This document shows, piece after piece, positions 26,152 to 35,176 of a stretch of DNA of 64,000 nt. The notes under the pieces were generated by a model that searched no databases, had not been told where the DNA came from, and saw only the letters and a list, made by a program, of their open reading frames with translations. How positions within the stretch are numbered: the first letter of the stretch is position 1; each line of letters opens with the position of its first letter. The position numbers were made by a program, and so were the translations under genes. The stretch spans positions 186,001-250,000 of the forward strand of contig CAVPRU010000003.1 in the NCBI GenBank assembly GCA_963707875.1, written 5' to 3'. The stretch is from SZUA-320 sp963707875. GTDB lineage: Bacteria > Gemmatimonadota > Gemmatimonadetes > Gemmatimonadales > GWC2-71-9.

Positions 26152-27603
26152 ATGTCGACTCCACTGCCCCGGACGCCATGGATCGCAGTCTCCGGCCTTC
26201 TCGTGATTGCCTTGGCCCAGACCGCGGAGGCGCAGACCACCCCGACCGAGCGGGCCGCTGCGGGTTCGGTGCTCCAGGCCATCGACTCGGTACAGACCCG
26301 GCTGGCTCCGTCCGCCCAGGCCACCCGGCTGGCCACCCGGCGGGATGCGGCACGCGACCGGATCCTGGAGCAGGCCGGGGCCATCTGGGACGGGGAGATG
26401 CAGGCGCTGAGCGATCACATCGGCCGCCACCCCGAGGTCGGCTGGAGGGAGTTCCAGTCGGTCGACACTCTGGTCAAGGTGCTTCGGCACCGCGGTTTTT
26501 CCGTGGAAGTCGGTGTAGCCGGGCTCGAAACGGCCTTTGTGGCGACCTGGAATTCGCCGGCCGGGGCCGGCCCGGTGCTCGGGCTGATCGGCGAGTACGA
26601 TGCCCTCCGCGATACCGAGGGGCCGTTCCACGGGGACCAGCATCATGCCCAGACCCCGATCGTGATCGCCGCCGCGGTCGCCCTCCAGGAATACCTCACC
26701 ACCGCGAAGGTGCCCGGGACGCTTCGGATCTACGGGACCCCCGCCGAGGAGGTGGGACCTCCGGCCAAGAGCATCATGCGGGATGCCGGTGTCTTCAAGG
26801 GCGCCGACATCCTGATCCGCAGTCACTCCTCAACCGAAACCAGCAGGGCCCGGGCGGGATTCGGGATCTGCTGCCTCAACATCAACGAGGTGAAGTACGT
26901 CTTCACCGGCCGACCATCCCACCAGTTGACCTCCTGGAACGGCCGAAACGCGCTCAGCGCGGCGGTTCGGTTCTACAGCTCGGTGGACGGCCTGCGATCC
27001 ACCTTCCGGCCCGAGGCCAGCATTCAGGGGGTTATTCCCGAGGGCGGGGTCGCGCCCAACGTGGTCCCCGCCCGGGCGGTGGTCGACTACTACATCCGCT
27101 ATCCCGACGGGGTCTACCTGGAACACATCACCCGGATGATCGACGACGCCGCCCGCGGCGCCGCGCTGGCAACCGGGACCACGGTCGAGATCAACCGGTA
27201 CGGCGAGTATCGAGATGGGGTCGCGCTGGGGACGCTGGAGGAAGCCTGGTTTGCCTACGCGAAGAAGCTGGGAGCACCGCATCTGGAGTTGGAGCCCCAG
27301 CGGCCGGCGGGCTACGAGGAAACCGGCGGAGTGTCTCATGACATCCCGGGGGTTGGTGTCAGTGTGTTCAGCTCCCGGGGCAGCTACCACACCCACGAGA
27401 TGCTGGCCGATGGACTGGGACCGGTGGGGCATACCGGATTCCGGTTGGACGGGCAGATCATGGCAGTGGTGCTGTATCATTTCCTGACAGATGACGGCTT
27501 CCGCAAGTCCGTTCAGGATGAGCACAAGGTGTTGACCGGTCTTTTCGGTCAGTACCAGGAAAACCTGCGCCAGGCCTACGTTTCCGAGATCGGGATACCC
27601 TGA
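26152..27603 (+). CDS. Secreted M20/amidohydrolase (AbgB-like) peptidase
   Basis: ATG 26152 with GGGAGG 10 bp upstream gives 483 residues with a signal peptide. The family motifs are GEYDALRD (metal Asp), TPAEEVGPPAKSIM (catalytic Glu pair), the dimerisation segment FTGRPSHQLTSWNGRNALSA, and HTHEM near the C-terminus. The layout matches aminobenzoyl-glutamate hydrolase AbgB-like enzymes. Unusually for AbgB it is exported. It ends a run of secreted hydrolases (22840-27603). Confidence 0.88.
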   Translation: MSTPLPRTPWIAVSGLLVIALAQTAEAQTTPTERAAAGSVLQAIDSVQTRLAPSAQATRLATRRDAARDRILEQAGAIWDGEMQALSDHIGRHPEVGWREFQSVDTLVKVLRHRGFSVEVGVAGLETAFVATWNSPAGAGPVLGLIGEYDALRDTEGPFHGDQHHAQTPIVIAAAVALQEYLTTAKVPGTLRIYGTPAEEVGPPAKSIMRDAGVFKGADILIRSHSSTETSRARAGFGICCLNINEVKYVFTGRPSHQLTSWNGRNALSAAVRFYSSVDGLRSTFRPEASIQGVIPEGGVAPNVVPARAVVDYYIRYPDGVYLEHITRMIDDAARGAALATGTTVEINRYGEYRDGVALGTLEEAWFAYAKKLGAPHLELEPQRPAGYEETGGVSHDIPGVGVSVFSSRGSYHTHEMLADGLGPVGHTGFRLDGQIMAVVLYHFLTDDGFRKSVQDEHKVLTGLFGQYQENLRQAYVSEIGIP

Positions 27604-27686
27604 CCACCCCCCTCGATCAACGGAGGGCTACACCTCCCTGACCCCTCAGCCGATAGAAAGAAGCGAACATCGCGCTCCGGAACGGC

Positions 27687-27704
27687 GGCAGCCACGAGGC
27701 TGCC
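27687..27704 (+). promoter_or_regulatory. Perfect hairpin in the leader of the Hpt gene
   Basis: GGCAGCC (27687-27693) pairs with GGCTGCC (27698-27704) around a 4-nt ACGA loop. It lies 30 bp before the ATG of the Hpt-domain gene and 84 bp after the M20 gene. No T-run follows, so a regulatory leader or a Rho-independent-like pause is as likely as a terminator. Confidence 0.35.
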
Positions 27705-27734
27705 TCTCGGAGGCGGACATCGGGTGGTGGGCAC

Positions 27735-28109
27735 ATGGGGACAGGGGAGCGCGAATGGGACGGCCGCCCGGTCTGGGATCGGGCGGTCCTGCGACAACAT
27801 GCCGGCGGGGACGGGGCACTGGAGGCCCGGCTGGTCGGGGCCTTCCTCACCGACGCCCCCGGCCGACTCGGGGAGATTCTCGACGCGGCGGTCCGGGAGG
27901 ACTTCCCGGAGATCGTTCAGGCCAGCCATGCCCTCAGAGGCCCGGCGGCAATGATCGCCGGTCAGGTGGTTCGCGGAATCACCGAAGCGCTGGTCGAGGC
28001 GGCTACCGCGGCCGACGCCGTTGCGACCGGGCAACTGATCCGGCTGCTCGATGACGCCCTCGGCGAGTTGCTGCAGCAGATCCGGGAATCGGCCAGGGAA
28101 GCGTCATGA
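27735..28109 (+). CDS. Stand-alone Hpt (histidine phosphotransfer) domain protein
   Basis: The 124-residue protein is a four-helix Hpt domain. The phospho-acceptor His lies in QASHALRGPAAMIAG, which matches the HALKGSAANIG signature. No kinase or receiver domain is fused. Such proteins relay phosphate between hybrid kinases and response regulators. No two-component partner is next to it: its neighbours are a peptidase and an MscS channel. A second stand-alone Hpt lies at 51727. Confidence 0.8.
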   Translation: MGTGEREWDGRPVWDRAVLRQHAGGDGALEARLVGAFLTDAPGRLGEILDAAVREDFPEIVQASHALRGPAAMIAGQVVRGITEALVEAATAADAVATGQLIRLLDDALGELLQQIRESAREAS

Positions 28110-28119
28110 AGGCAACCGG

Positions 28120-29046
28120 CTATCGCGCCTCACGAGCATCGCGAAGCCGGACATCGATCACCGGGGTTTCCACCAGATGGAAGGTGGCTGACGCCATCGC
28201 CACTCGCCCGTCGGTGTCATCGATGGCATCCAGCAACCGGGCGAAGAGTCGGTCTCGGGTCCCCCGTCGCGCCTTGTAGTCCACTACGTAGCGCAGGGTG
28301 AACTCGATCCAGTTGTCATTCGCCACCATCGTCACCAATGGCTCGACCGAGGCGTCCTCCACCAGAAAGCGTTCCACCAGCTCCTTCCAGGCGATGCGCG
28401 CCCCCTCCGCATAGCTCCCCAATTCCTCAGTGGCCACCCGAGTGATCAGGGCCCGGGCCTCCCGGTGATCTGATCCATACTTGATGGGCAGGATGATCTC
28501 GTCCCACAGGAACGGGAAGTCCCCTGAGTAATTGAAGACCGGCTCCTTGAAGATGAAGCTGTTGGCCACCCGGACCACCCGCCCGGTGTAGAGATCACCC
28601 TTGACCCACTCCCCGACTTCCATCAGCGTCGTCCGCAGCACCCCGATGTCGATGACATCCCCCTTTATCCCCCCCAGCTGGACCCGGTCGCCGGTCTTGT
28701 AGAACCCCGAGAACGTCAGTGCAAACCACCCGGCCACACTGGCGATCAGCTCCTGCAGGGCGAAGGCGATTCCAGCGCCTGCCACCCCGAAGGCCACGGT
28801 CAGGCCACCGAGCTTCGGACTGTAGACCACCACCAGCACGAGCACCGCCAGCAGGTAGCCGACCCCGGTGACCATTTTCCGGGCCCGGTACCGGGTATCG
28901 CCGTCTCGGATCCGGCGGAGCGCCGAGCGCTTGACCAGGCGAACCGCCAGAACCACCAGCAACACCCCGAGCAGGGCGGTGGCCAGGCGGACTACGGTGG
29001 GGTCGGAGATCAGTCGGTCGAGGCTCTCGGGCATCGGGACGGGCAC
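28120..29046 (-). CDS. MscS family mechanosensitive ion channel
   Basis: The 308-residue protein has two or three N-terminal membrane helices (about 18-38 and 62-82, then the pore helix). The pore region reads GVAGAGIAFALQELIASVAGW, followed by the beta domain with GDRVQLGGIKGDVIDIGVLR and NSFIFKEPVFNYS, both signature MscS segments. A C-terminal alpha/beta domain completes it. MscS channels release solutes on hypo-osmotic shock. It converges with the Hpt gene with 10 bp between. Confidence 0.92.
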   Translation of the reverse strand: MPVPMPESLDRLISDPTVVRLATALLGVLLVVLAVRLVKRSALRRIRDGDTRYRARKMVTGVGYLLAVLVLVVVYSPKLGGLTVAFGVAGAGIAFALQELIASVAGWFALTFSGFYKTGDRVQLGGIKGDVIDIGVLRTTLMEVGEWVKGDLYTGRVVRVANSFIFKEPVFNYSGDFPFLWDEIILPIKYGSDHREARALITRVATEELGSYAEGARIAWKELVERFLVEDASVEPLVTMVANDNWIEFTLRYVVDYKARRGTRDRLFARLLDAIDDTDGRVAMASATFHLVETPVIDVRLRDAREAR

Positions 29047-29143
29047 CGGTAGGAGGTTTCCCGCAGTATACGGGAGCGGCGGTCACGGACGCCAACGTGC
29101 GCCGGAAGCGGAGCCTCCAGCGCACGGGTGAACAGGTCGGCGA

Positions 29144-29821
29144 TCAGCCCTGCTTGTTGTACGCGATCCCGGCCGATTGGGCCTTCTCGATCGCGATCAC
29201 CATCGCCGGCACGATCACCACTCCCGGAAGGGTGTTGGTCCGGAGGTCTTGCTCAATCGTGGCGGCCGACCCGCCGCCCGCGGCCAGCTGGCTGACCCAG
29301 AGCTTCAGGGCGTTGTTACACACCAGGAAGAGCGCGCCGTTCTTCTGCAGATTCTCGATCGAGGACGCGGCCGGCTGGCCACCGAGGAGTACCGGATCGC
29401 CCGCCATCGGCTGGTTGAACATGTTCCGCTCGGTCGGCTTCCCGGTTTTCGGATCGGTCAGGTTGAGCAACGTCCCGAACTTGTACTTGGCCCACATCGC
29501 GTCGTTGAACCCCAACGGGAAACTCGAGGTCGGCCCGGCAAAGTAGAACGTGCCCACTGCATTGACTTCGCCGGGCTTGGTCGCGTAGGCGGCCTTGTAG
29601 GTCTCGATGTAGTTGAACATGTGGAGCAGCGGGAACCCGGCCCCGTGCTCCGGAAAGTCGAACAGACACCGGTGCGCCCCGGTCAGCTTGTCGAGCCACT
29701 CGTCCGGGCTGAAGCTCGGGGCGGCGGTAGCGCCGATTCCGGACCAGGGCAGACCGGTGGCGAGGGCGGCAGCGGCGGCTCCGCCCAGAAAATGACGGCG
29801 ATTGGGAAACGCTGGGGTCAT
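29144..29821 (-). CDS. Tat-exported DsrE-like protein of unknown function (paralogue A)
   Basis: From ATG 29821 the protein has 225 residues. A Tat signal (NRRHFLGGAAAAA) is followed by a globular domain with the sequence blocks GAHRCLFDFPEHG, EVNAVGTFYF, FLVCNNALKLW and LPGVVIVPAMVIAIEKAQSAGIAY. The last resembles the terminal strand-helix of DsrE-like folds. One Cys is present in the VCNNAL segment, where DsrE-like proteins often keep a Cys. It is divergently arranged with a paralogue at 30021. No substrate is known. Confidence 0.75.
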   Translation of the reverse strand: MTPAFPNRRHFLGGAAAAALATGLPWSGIGATAAPSFSPDEWLDKLTGAHRCLFDFPEHGAGFPLLHMFNYIETYKAAYATKPGEVNAVGTFYFAGPTSSFPLGFNDAMWAKYKFGTLLNLTDPKTGKPTERNMFNQPMAGDPVLLGGQPAASSIENLQKNGALFLVCNNALKLWVSQLAAGGGSAATIEQDLRTNTLPGVVIVPAMVIAIEKAQSAGIAYNKQG

Positions 29822-29897
29822 AGGGTCCTCCACGAGGGTAAGGGTCCGGCTCCAAACGGGGGCATCTGGCCCCGAACGACCGGCGGAAGGGTCATTG

Positions 29898-29914
29898 GTG
29901 ATACATCTTATCAC
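29898..29914. promoter_or_regulatory. Palindrome in the divergent intergenic region (candidate operator)
   Basis: GTGATA (29898-29903) is a perfect inverted repeat of TATCAC (29909-29914) around CATCT. It lies in the 199-bp region between the divergent Tat-exported paralogues, where both promoters must sit. A second inverted pair, CATCTT (29904-29909) and AAGATG (29925-29930), overlaps it. This is a plausible site for a dimeric repressor or activator. Confidence 0.4.
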
Positions 29915-30020
29915 ATTTGTAGTCAAGATGAAGGACCCTTCAGACCGGTTTCGCGGATTCCTGCACCCCATCAGTGCTTCCTTGAGGTACCCGTCAAGCT
30001 CCCGCCGGGAGGAGGCAACC

Positions 30021-30686
30021 ATGGAAACCGGCCGCAGAGACTTCCTGGCCACGCTGGGGGTGGCCACCATCGGATCTGCCGGACTGAGCCTGCTGGACGC
30101 CACCCCCGCCCCGGCTCAGCAGGCGGCCGGATACTGGGACCTTTCCTGGACCGGTCGGCTGACCGGAAGGCACCGGGCGATCTTCGATGTTCCCGCCATC
30201 GAAGACGGATACGGAGTCTGGCGGTCGATCCTCTGGCGGAAGCAGTACAGCCAGGTCTTCGGGTTTCCGGAGTCCGAGCTCAACGCCGTGGTCAATATCC
30301 GCCATGACGGCATTGCCCTGGTGATGAATCAGGAGTTCTGGGCCCGATACAATGTGGGCAGGGAGTGGGATGTGCGAGACCCGCTGAGCCGGCAGAAGAC
30401 CTCCCGGAATCCGGTTGTGGATCGGACCGGGCCCTATGCTCTCCCCGGCGAATACGCGGACTTCTCCCTGGAAGCCCTGATGACCCAGGGCGGGATTGTC
30501 CTGGCCTGTGCCCTGGCCCTCCGGGACTGTACTTCCCTGGTCGCGGAGCAGGAGAAGCTGGCGATGGACGACGCCGATCGACGGGTCCGGCAGATGATCA
30601 TCCCGGGGGTCATCGTTCAGCCCTCCGGCATCTTCGCGGCGGTCCTGGCCCAGGAGAGCGGCTGCCACTTCGTCCGAGCCAGCTGA
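30021..30686 (+). CDS. Tat-exported DsrE-like protein of unknown function (paralogue B)
   Basis: ATG 30021 with a strong GGGAGGAGG ribosome site gives 221 residues. A Tat signal (GRRDFLATLGVATIG) precedes a domain parallel to that of the gene at 29144: LTGRHRAIFDVPAI, SELNAVVNIRHDGIALVMN, GGIVLACALALRD, then RQMIIPGVIVQPSGIFAAVLAQESGC. The aligned Cys in VLACALALRD is kept. The two proteins are divergent paralogues and probably share a folded-export route, possibly with a cofactor. Confidence 0.75.
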   Translation: METGRRDFLATLGVATIGSAGLSLLDATPAPAQQAAGYWDLSWTGRLTGRHRAIFDVPAIEDGYGVWRSILWRKQYSQVFGFPESELNAVVNIRHDGIALVMNQEFWARYNVGREWDVRDPLSRQKTSRNPVVDRTGPYALPGEYADFSLEALMTQGGIVLACALALRDCTSLVAEQEKLAMDDADRRVRQMIIPGVIVQPSGIFAAVLAQESGCHFVRAS

Positions 30687-30769
30687 GCACCGCCCTTTAC
30701 CGGAGAGTGCCGGGGAGCGATGATCCGGGCCCTGCCCGGGCCTGATCCGGGCTCACTCCCGGAGGACCT

Positions 30770-32482
30770 GTGCCCCGACTCGCCCCGACCCTGCTGCTGG
30801 CGGCCGGCCTGCTGGCCTGCCGCGCCACGCCCGCACCATACGACCTCGTCATCGCCGGCGGTCGGATCGTCGACGGCTCCGGCAACCCCTGGTTCCAGGG
30901 CGACGTCGCCCTCCGAGGGGACCGGATCGTGGCCATCACCCCGGTCGGCCTCCTGGCCGACGCGGAGGCACGGGAGCGGATCGACGCGCAGGGGATGGTC
31001 GTCGCGCCCGGGTTCATCGATATCCAATCCCACTCCTGGAGCTCCCTGCTGTTGGCCGATGGCCGGGTGATCGGGAAGGTCGCCCAGGGGGTCACCACCG
31101 AGATCCTGGGCGAATCCACCACCCCCGCTCCATCCAATCCGAACATCGACTCCCTCTTTGCCGGGACCGACCTCGAAGACTCGCTGACCGTGGCGCAGGT
31201 CATCATGTTCCGCGGCCCTCACGGCTTCGGCACCTGGCTGGAGGCAATGGAGCGGCACGGCAATAGCGTCAACGTCGGCAGCTACCTCGGCGCCAGCACC
31301 GTGCGAGCCTACGCCATGGGACAGGCGGAGGGTGTGGCGGGCCCGGCACAGCTCGACACCATGCGGGTGGTGGTCCGGAATGCCATGCGCGACGGGGCGT
31401 TCGGCATCAGCTCCGCGCTGATCTATCCGCCGGGGAGCTACGCCGGCACCGACGAACTGATCGCCACCGCCCAGGCGATGGGCCCGCTGGGGGGCAGCTA
31501 CATCACCCACATCCGGTCGGAAGAACGGAACTTGCTCACCGCGCTCGACGAAGCCCTGCGGATTGGCAGGGAGGGCGGAGTGCCGGTGGTGGTCTATCAC
31601 TTCAAGGCCTCCGGCCGGGTCAACTGGCCGCTGGCCGGGCCGGCGATCGCCAAGCTCGATTCGGCCCGTGCGGCCGGACAGAGCGTCCAGGCAACCATGT
31701 ACCCCTACCCCGCCTCGGGGAACAACCTGTCGTCCTGCCTTCCGGACTGGGCCCACGCGGACGGCAAGCTGCTGGAGAACCTCCGCGACCCCGCGCAGCG
31801 GGCCCGGGTCCATCAGGACATGATGGCCACCGGTCCACAGGCGCCGATCTACTGCCAGCACAATCCGCCCGAGGCCTATCAGATTTCCGGATTTCGCAAG
31901 GATGAGTGGAAGGCCTTCGAGGGCCTACGGCTGAATGAGATTGCCGCTGCCCTGAAGGTCGACTGGGGGGATGCCATCATCGAGCTCACCCTCGGGGAAG
32001 AGAACCGGCTGGGCAAGATCACCTTCGGGATGTCCGAGGAGAACGTGGCGATGATGCTGGCCAGACCATGGGTGGTCATCGGCAGCGATGCCGGGGGCTA
32101 CGACCCGGATACTACCACCGCCAACGTCCATCCCCGTTCGTACGGCACCTTCCCCCGGGTGCTCGGCAAGTACGCCCGTGCCGAGCAGGTCTTTTCCCTC
32201 GAAGAGGCGGTGCGGAAAATGACGTGGGCAACCGCCCGGATTCTGGGTCTCTCCGACCGGGGATTGCTGGCCGAAGGGATGCTGGCGGATATCGTGATCT
32301 TCGATCCGGCGACCATCCGGGACCGGGCCACCTTCGAAGCCCCGCATCAACTCTCAGTCGGCGTCCGCGACGTCTTCGTCAATGGGGTGGCGGTGATGCG
32401 GAACGGGACCCACACCGGCGCCACGCCGGGCCGGGCGGTCCGGGGGCCGGGCTGGGATGGGCGGCGCGCGACGCAGCCCTGA
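30770..32482 (+). CDS. N-acyl-D-amino-acid deacylase-type amidohydrolase, lipoprotein
   Basis: GTG 30770 with GGAGG 5 bp upstream gives 570 residues with a lipobox (LLAAGLLACRA). The N-terminal strand block YDLVIAGGRIVDGSGNPWF and the metal motif GFIDIQSHSW are followed by GVTTEILGES. The domain ends with the D-aminoacylase-like C-terminal strand pair LADIVIFDPATIRDRATFEA. Family members hydrolyse N-acyl-D-amino acids or related cyclic amides. Its last 129 bp overlap the 3' end of the convergent helicase gene. Confidence 0.9.
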   Translation: MPRLAPTLLLAAGLLACRATPAPYDLVIAGGRIVDGSGNPWFQGDVALRGDRIVAITPVGLLADAEARERIDAQGMVVAPGFIDIQSHSWSSLLLADGRVIGKVAQGVTTEILGESTTPAPSNPNIDSLFAGTDLEDSLTVAQVIMFRGPHGFGTWLEAMERHGNSVNVGSYLGASTVRAYAMGQAEGVAGPAQLDTMRVVVRNAMRDGAFGISSALIYPPGSYAGTDELIATAQAMGPLGGSYITHIRSEERNLLTALDEALRIGREGGVPVVVYHFKASGRVNWPLAGPAIAKLDSARAAGQSVQATMYPYPASGNNLSSCLPDWAHADGKLLENLRDPAQRARVHQDMMATGPQAPIYCQHNPPEAYQISGFRKDEWKAFEGLRLNEIAAALKVDWGDAIIELTLGEENRLGKITFGMSEENVAMMLARPWVVIGSDAGGYDPDTTTANVHPRSYGTFPRVLGKYARAEQVFSLEEAVRKMTWATARILGLSDRGLLAEGMLADIVIFDPATIRDRATFEAPHQLSVGVRDVFVNGVAVMRNGTHTGATPGRAVRGPGWDGRRATQP

Positions 32483-35140
32483 AGACAAGGGGTCAACGTC
32501 CTCGGCGCCGGCCTCGGGGGCCCTTCCCCCCCGACCTCCTGGGCCGCCCTTTCGCTTCCCCGCACCGCCCCTGCCTCCACGCCCGCGCGGCTGGTTCCGG
32601 TCGTCGGGCCGACCGCGCCCACCCCTGTCGGTGCGGCGGCCAGCGCTCGCCACCAGCAGATCCTGAAGTTCCGCCAGGGACGACGCCAGGAGATCCCCCT
32701 CGTCGCGGACCACCGCGAGCCGGAGCGGCCGGTCGAGTGCGGGCAGTTCTTCGGGGCTGAGCCGGCGGGCCTGACCCTCCTTGAGCCAGAGCCGGGCGAC
32801 GCCCACCCCGCGCTCGACTTCGTAGCTCACCGCCACCGCGTCTCCTCGGAGCCGAACCATGGTGGGCAGACGGTCCAACCTGACCCTCGTCTCTCGAGGG
32901 ATCAACTGGTCAGGGTCGAGCACCACCGGGGTCTGCAGAAACTCCTGCCAGCCGGTCACCGACGCCAGTTGTTGACGGACCTTGGAACGAAGCGAGTCCT
33001 CGGTCGCCTGATCGAGGGTGCCTCCAGAACGCCGCCAATACTCGCGGACGCGTTCCAGCGAGCGGGTGAGAGGACCCTGACCCGGATGCCGTGTGTCACC
33101 GGCCAGGAGGGCGTCCGCCAGGGCGCTCCGGGCCGGCTCCAGCAAGTCTCGGGGAATGCCCGAGCCGATTGGCGCCTGATCCGATTCGAGTTCAAAGCCG
33201 AAGTAGGAGAGCCGTCGCCGCACCACCAGCCCCTGCCGTCGACCGCGCCCGTCGACCTGGACCGTCGGTGAGCCCCACACGGCGTTCTTTCTGACCAGCT
33301 CAAAAGGGATGGTGGTACCCTCGATCCCGGCCCGCGGGGTGCCGAACCGATCGGCGAAGTAGCGGAGGCTCCCCGCCACCGCTCCCCAGCTTCCTGCCAC
33401 GCTCCGCTTGGACACCCGGGCGGACTGCCCATCGGCGGTCGTCTCATCGATCACCAGGTCGAAGGGCATGACCCGGGCAATCAGCTCGGCCCACGCCTCC
33501 CGAATCTCCTTGCCGGCATAGGGCAGCGACGCCGGAAGTGGCAGGTCGAGGGCGCGATAGATGCTGGCCACCCCGAGTGCGGCATCCTCAATCGCCTTGA
33601 GCAGCACCCCCCGGCGCTCGGCCCACTCCTCGATCCCATCCTCGAAGAGATGTCGCGCCAGACCGTAGACCTGGCCCAGATACCCGTGCTGGTTGACGGC
33701 CTCGGCGTAGAGGTTGTAGGCCGTGAGGTGATCGCTTCCCTTGACCAGGGCTCCGTGCAGTTCGCGTTCCTCCCGGGTCATCCGGTGGAGCGAGTCCACG
33801 CTGGCACTGACGGCCGCCATCGGCACCAGCGTATCGGGGGCCTGCACCAGCAGTTCACCCAGCGGACGCTCGGCCGGGATCGCGTCCACTTCCCGCCCGT
33901 ACTGCGTCAGCCGACCGGCCTCCACCAGGCCTCGCTCGGTCAGCACGGTCAGGGCTCGGCGGTAGGCCATCCGATCGAGGGGAACCGGAAGGTCCAGCTC
34001 GCTGGCGTCGACCCCGATGGCGGCACAGGTCAGCGCCACCCGCTCGGCATCGCCGGCCAGCTGGAACTCCGGAGGGCCGGGGCGCAGGGTCTCGAACACC
34101 AGATCGCGATCCGACAGGATGGTGACCTCGCCCTGTTCGACCCGGCCATGCACCCGGCCGGCCATCTGGAGGATCTCGTTGGGACGGAGATACATCCGGT
34201 GCAGCACGTTGCGGCCCCGGTCCACCACGTTGCCATACCGGGCATCATAGATGACGACCGTGTCGAGGCCCGGCACGTTGATCGCCGACTGACCGGCGGC
34301 GGTCATGGCCAGCAGCCACGGCTTGTCCACCTGGCCGTCGAGGAACGGCTTGATGACCCGGATCGGTTCGCCGCCGTGATAGAAGGCAGCGTTGAGTCCC
34401 CGCCACCGGTCCCCCAGTTCCGTCGCGATCTTCTCGACCTCGGCCCGGGTCGGGACGAAGACGGCCACTCCCCGCCGTTCCCTGATGAAGCGACGGATCT
34501 GTCGCTCGTCCAGAAACTCGGCCACGTCCTGGGTCACCACTCGCACCTTGGCTTTCAGCCGGGGATCGAAGGCGCTGGTCTCCAGCACTTCTTCACTGCC
34601 GAGGTAGGTCAGGTAGGTGGCCGGGTCGACCGTGGCCGAGAGCCAGATGAAGCGGCAACCGACTCGCTTGCCGAGGGCCAGGCAGAGTTCCAGCTCGGCG
34701 GAGGTCTGGTGGATCTCGTCGACCACGATCGTGTCAGCGGCGGTGAGGAGGTCGGCCTGAAACCAGTGCCGGGCAATCCCGGTGGTGACCACGACCACGT
34801 TCCAGGTCGGGGTGTCCGGGGTGGCCTCCCGCTCCCGGTTCACCACCCCGTACCGGAGCGGCGCGTCGAGGATCGCTTCGGCGATGGGCCGGATCCCGAG
34901 CGTCTTGCCGGTGCCGGTGCCGGCGACAATGCCGAACCCGATCCCGCGCCTGGCCCATTCGGTCAGCGTGGCGCCGTGGCGCTCCTGGAGCAGGGTGTCA
35001 TGGTGGGTGCCGAGGGCGGCCTCGATCGTCTCGCAGGCGGCCCGGGTCGGCGCAATGATGATGATCCGGCCGTGCACACCGCGTGAGGCGTGGTAGGCGG
35101 CGGGATCGAGAGGGAGGTGGTGGTCGCGGGATGGATGCAT
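32354..35140 (-). CDS. DEAH-type superfamily 2 helicase with RGG-like C-terminal tail
   Basis: The 928-residue protein has an SF2 helicase core at residues 20-400. Motif I is GTGTGKTLG, motif II is DEIH, motif III is SATVD, and the motif V/VI region includes QMAGRVHGRVEQGEV. The nearest type is HrpA/HrpB-like RNA helicase, but the N-terminus is short. The last 120 residues are rich in Arg, Gly and Pro with RGG-like repeats (GRGGRGGAGKRKGGPGGRGG), typical of RNA-binding tails. The final 43 codons lie antisense to the D-aminoacylase gene. The sequence cannot tell whether RNA or DNA is unwound. Confidence 0.85.
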   Translation of the reverse strand: MHPSRDHHLPLDPAAYHASRGVHGRIIIIAPTRAACETIEAALGTHHDTLLQERHGATLTEWARRGIGFGIVAGTGTGKTLGIRPIAEAILDAPLRYGVVNREREATPDTPTWNVVVVTTGIARHWFQADLLTAADTIVVDEIHQTSAELELCLALGKRVGCRFIWLSATVDPATYLTYLGSEEVLETSAFDPRLKAKVRVVTQDVAEFLDERQIRRFIRERRGVAVFVPTRAEVEKIATELGDRWRGLNAAFYHGGEPIRVIKPFLDGQVDKPWLLAMTAAGQSAINVPGLDTVVIYDARYGNVVDRGRNVLHRMYLRPNEILQMAGRVHGRVEQGEVTILSDRDLVFETLRPGPPEFQLAGDAERVALTCAAIGVDASELDLPVPLDRMAYRRALTVLTERGLVEAGRLTQYGREVDAIPAERPLGELLVQAPDTLVPMAAVSASVDSLHRMTREERELHGALVKGSDHLTAYNLYAEAVNQHGYLGQVYGLARHLFEDGIEEWAERRGVLLKAIEDAALGVASIYRALDLPLPASLPYAGKEIREAWAELIARVMPFDLVIDETTADGQSARVSKRSVAGSWGAVAGSLRYFADRFGTPRAGIEGTTIPFELVRKNAVWGSPTVQVDGRGRRQGLVVRRRLSYFGFELESDQAPIGSGIPRDLLEPARSALADALLAGDTRHPGQGPLTRSLERVREYWRRSGGTLDQATEDSLRSKVRQQLASVTGWQEFLQTPVVLDPDQLIPRETRVRLDRLPTMVRLRGDAVAVSYEVERGVGVARLWLKEGQARRLSPEELPALDRPLRLAVVRDEGDLLASSLAELQDLLVASAGRRTDRGGRGRPDDRNQPRGRGGRGGAGKRKGGPGGRGGRAPEAGAEDVDPLSSGLRRAPPIPARPPDRPARRGAGVGPVPHHRHPIDEDVADAD

Positions 35141-35176
35141 GGCCTTCCCGCCAAAGCTACCACCATCGGCTCAGGA

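Noticed and set aside
23787..26384. 865-codon minus-strand frame
   Set aside because: It runs antisense to the FMN oxidase and M28 genes, whose motifs are complete; its composition is typical of a GC-rich shadow frame.
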